From Candidatus Aenigmatarchaeota archaeon (lineage in GTDB: Archaea; Aenigmatarchaeota; Aenigmatarchaeia; QMZP01), in assembly GCA_030672315.1 (NCBI GenBank), contig DAOVGQ010000084.1, forward strand, positions 1 to 5,402: a stretch of 5,402 nucleotides of DNA, read 5' to 3'. Shown here in pieces: positions 5,360 to 5,402 of this stretch. The position numbers and the translations under genes are program-made. Below the pieces are notes generated by a model. That model searched no databases, had not been told where the DNA came from, and worked only from the letters and a program-made list of their open reading frames with translations. Every line of letters starts with the position of its first letter. Within the stretch, counting starts at the first letter, position 1.

Positions 5360-5402
5360 AACCAAAGAGCCATATAAGCCCGAGGCACCAGAGCGCATAG
5401 AG
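5358..5402 (-). CDS. C-terminal tail of a probable membrane protein, cut by window edge
   Basis: In the frame one base off the ATP-grasp gene, the reverse strand from the window edge reads LYALWCLGLIWLFG and then TAG at 5358-5360. These 14 residues are strongly hydrophobic, as in a last transmembrane helix. The stop lies 8 bases before the ATP-grasp ATG and overlaps its Shine-Dalgarno, as expected for an operon. A flippase, polymerase or membrane transferase would fit the context, but the fragment is too short to identify and could be chance. Confidence 0.45.
   Translation of the reverse strand, partial: LYALWCLGLIWLFG

Noticed and set aside
5371..5377. TATA box (TTATATG on the reverse strand) for the ATP-grasp gene
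   Set aside because: It lies within the probable coding tail of the upstream membrane protein, and a start 25 bases downstream would remove the clear Shine-Dalgarno. Operon readthrough is more likely.

Overview
The window looks archaeal. It encodes the short archaeal form of HMG-CoA synthase next to an archaeal-type acetyl-CoA acetyltransferase. Three starts are preceded by AGGTGA Shine-Dalgarno motifs, AT-rich TATA-like boxes lie ahead of the divergent genes, and arginine is written mostly as AGG/AGA with frequent ATA isoleucine. I cannot name the lineage from this sequence.

Left block (1-1747, minus strand): the first steps of the mevalonate pathway for isoprenoid lipids. HMG-CoA synthase (710-1747) is followed by an unrecognised 92-residue gene (427-705) and then by the N-terminal 144 codons of a thiolase, which runs off the left edge. 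Spacing is 4 bp, then an 8-bp overlap, so this reads as one operon. The small middle gene is clearly poorer in GC than the genes around it.

Divergent control region (1748-1955): a TATA box and Shine-Dalgarno motif serve the HMG-CoA synthase operon. Two candidate TATA boxes face the other way. Between those two lie two perfect 23-bp direct repeats 37 bp apart, whose GGGGTCCG core also occurs once inverted.

Right block (1956-5402): a 579-residue NodU/CmcH-type carbamoyltransferase on the plus strand converges, with 8 bp between stops, on a minus-strand set. In transcription order that set is the last residues of a probable membrane protein at the right edge, an ATP-grasp ligase (4420-5349), a spacer made almost wholly of a 46-bp tandem duplication, and a LmbE/PIG-L-type zinc deacetylase (3704-4312). 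Carbamoyl transfer, ATP-dependent ligation and N-deacetylation together suggest decoration of a surface glycan, glycolipid or small metabolite. The substrate cannot be read from the sequence.

The best leads are the duplicated spacer, which reads as a broken or duplicated gene end in frame with the ATP-grasp gene, and the orphan gene wedged between HMG-CoA synthase and thiolase.
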